Shown here in pieces: positions 16,510 through 16,912 of a stretch of DNA of 16,912 bases. The stretch's first letter is position 1; every line of letters begins with the position of its first letter. Made by a program: the position numbers and the translations under genes. A model generated the notes under the pieces. That model saw only the letters and a program-made list of their open reading frames with translations. It was not told the DNA's origin and made no database searches. This stretch comes from Bacteroidota bacterium (GTDB lineage: Bacteria > Bacteroidota > Bacteroidia > NORP154), in the NCBI GenBank assembly GCA_002401055.1, contig NVRZ01000042.1, positions 1 to 16,912 on the forward strand, in the 5' to 3' direction.

Positions 16510-16912
16510 TTATTTACCAGTAAAATTCGCTTTTCTCTTTTCTAGAAATGCTGTTGTTCCCTCTCTGAAATCCTCCTTGTCAAAGCAATTCCCAAATTGA
16601 TTAATTTCTGTCTCAAAGCCATTCTCTCCATCTGTATAGTAAGCATCAACGCAGCGAATAATCTCTTTAATTGCTACCGGAGATTTTGTGGAAATTTTGA
16701 TTAATAATTCTTTGGCTTTGTTAAGAAGTTCCTCTGGAGAGGTAACATAGTTGACCAGGCCTAACTCCAGCGCTTGTTGAGCATTTAGCATATCGGCGGT
16801 CATCAATAATTCCATTGCTTTTCCCTTGCCGATGAGTTGCGGTAATCGCTGTGTGCCCCCATAGCCAGGGATAAGTCCTAAGTTGACTTCTGGTTGGCCA
16901 AATTTCGCGTTG
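16510..16912 (-). CDS. Enoyl-CoA hydratase/isomerase family protein (N-terminus beyond window)
   Basis: 133 residues are visible and the frame is still open at the right edge; the ATG at 16815 is internal. The visible part begins 'NAKFGQPEVNLGLIPGYGG' followed by 'TQRLPQLIGKGKAMEL'. The 'QPE' Glu aligns with the second catalytic Glu of crotonases (Glu164 in rat mitochondrial hydratase). The first (Glu144-equivalent) lies outside the window. 'MTADMLNAQQALELGLVN' and the C-terminal 'EDFREGTTAFLEKRKANFTGK' are also typical. Crotonases hydrate or isomerise enoyl-CoA thioesters in fatty-acid or amino-acid breakdown; the exact substrate is not readable. The gene ends 14 nt before the flippase start, so they are probably co-transcribed, which is metabolically unexpected. 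Confidence 0.94.
   Translation of the reverse strand, partial: NAKFGQPEVNLGLIPGYGGTQRLPQLIGKGKAMELLMTADMLNAQQALELGLVNYVTSPEELLNKAKELLIKISTKSPVAIKEIIRCVDAYYTDGENGFETEINQFGNCFDKEDFREGTTAFLEKRKANFTGK

Overview
The window comes from a member of the Bacteroidota, most likely Cytophagales or a related lineage; the order is an inference from protein style, not from a marker gene. The evidence is a T9SS type A C-terminal sorting domain, SprB-type repeats, families largely restricted to this phylum (DUF4837, DUF4292), the tail of a lamin-tail-type surface protein, moderate-to-low G+C, and starts that mostly lack a strong Shine-Dalgarno. No rRNA, tRNA, CRISPR array, transposase or phage gene was seen. 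No gap between genes exceeds 300 bases.

Layout. At the left edge is the 3' end of a plus-strand gene (lamin-tail-type secreted protein, bases 2-310). Everything else is on the minus strand and is read from right to left. The minus-strand order is: enoyl-CoA hydratase/isomerase (cut by the right edge), polysaccharide flippase, dUTPase (dut), sugar-1-phosphate nucleotidyltransferase, TPR lipoprotein, DUF4292 lipoprotein, EnvC-type murein hydrolase activator, TatA, GatA, a 1487-residue T9SS-secreted repeat protein, an MltD-type lytic transglycosylase with two LysM domains, and a DUF4837 lipoprotein. tatA is only 58 codons long (9434-9610).

Transcription. From the right edge to about 9683 the genes are packed with gaps of at most 42 nt or with overlaps, which looks like one operon. 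The TPR/DUF4292 and DUF4292/EnvC junctions use the identical 8-nt overlap ATGAATAA. tatA and gatA follow after 72 and 43 nt. The large T9SS gene looks like its own unit: it has a 100-nt upstream gap and two tandem hairpins with T-rich tails just after its stop. mltD and the DUF4837 gene form the last minus-strand pair and converge on the lamin-tail gene.

Function. Most genes concern the cell envelope: surface-polysaccharide building (nucleotidyltransferase, flippase), peptidoglycan turnover (EnvC-type activator, MltD), outer-membrane lipoproteins (TPR, DUF4292, DUF4837), protein export (TatA) and a surface or secreted T9SS cargo. Housekeeping genes (dut, gatA) are interspersed. The most notable items are the T9SS protein, which reads as two seven-repeat putative beta-propellers around seven SprB repeats; the coupled TPR-DUF4292-EnvC trio; and three genes whose only plausible start is TTG. 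I see no clear defence system, biosynthetic cluster or other wholly new system.
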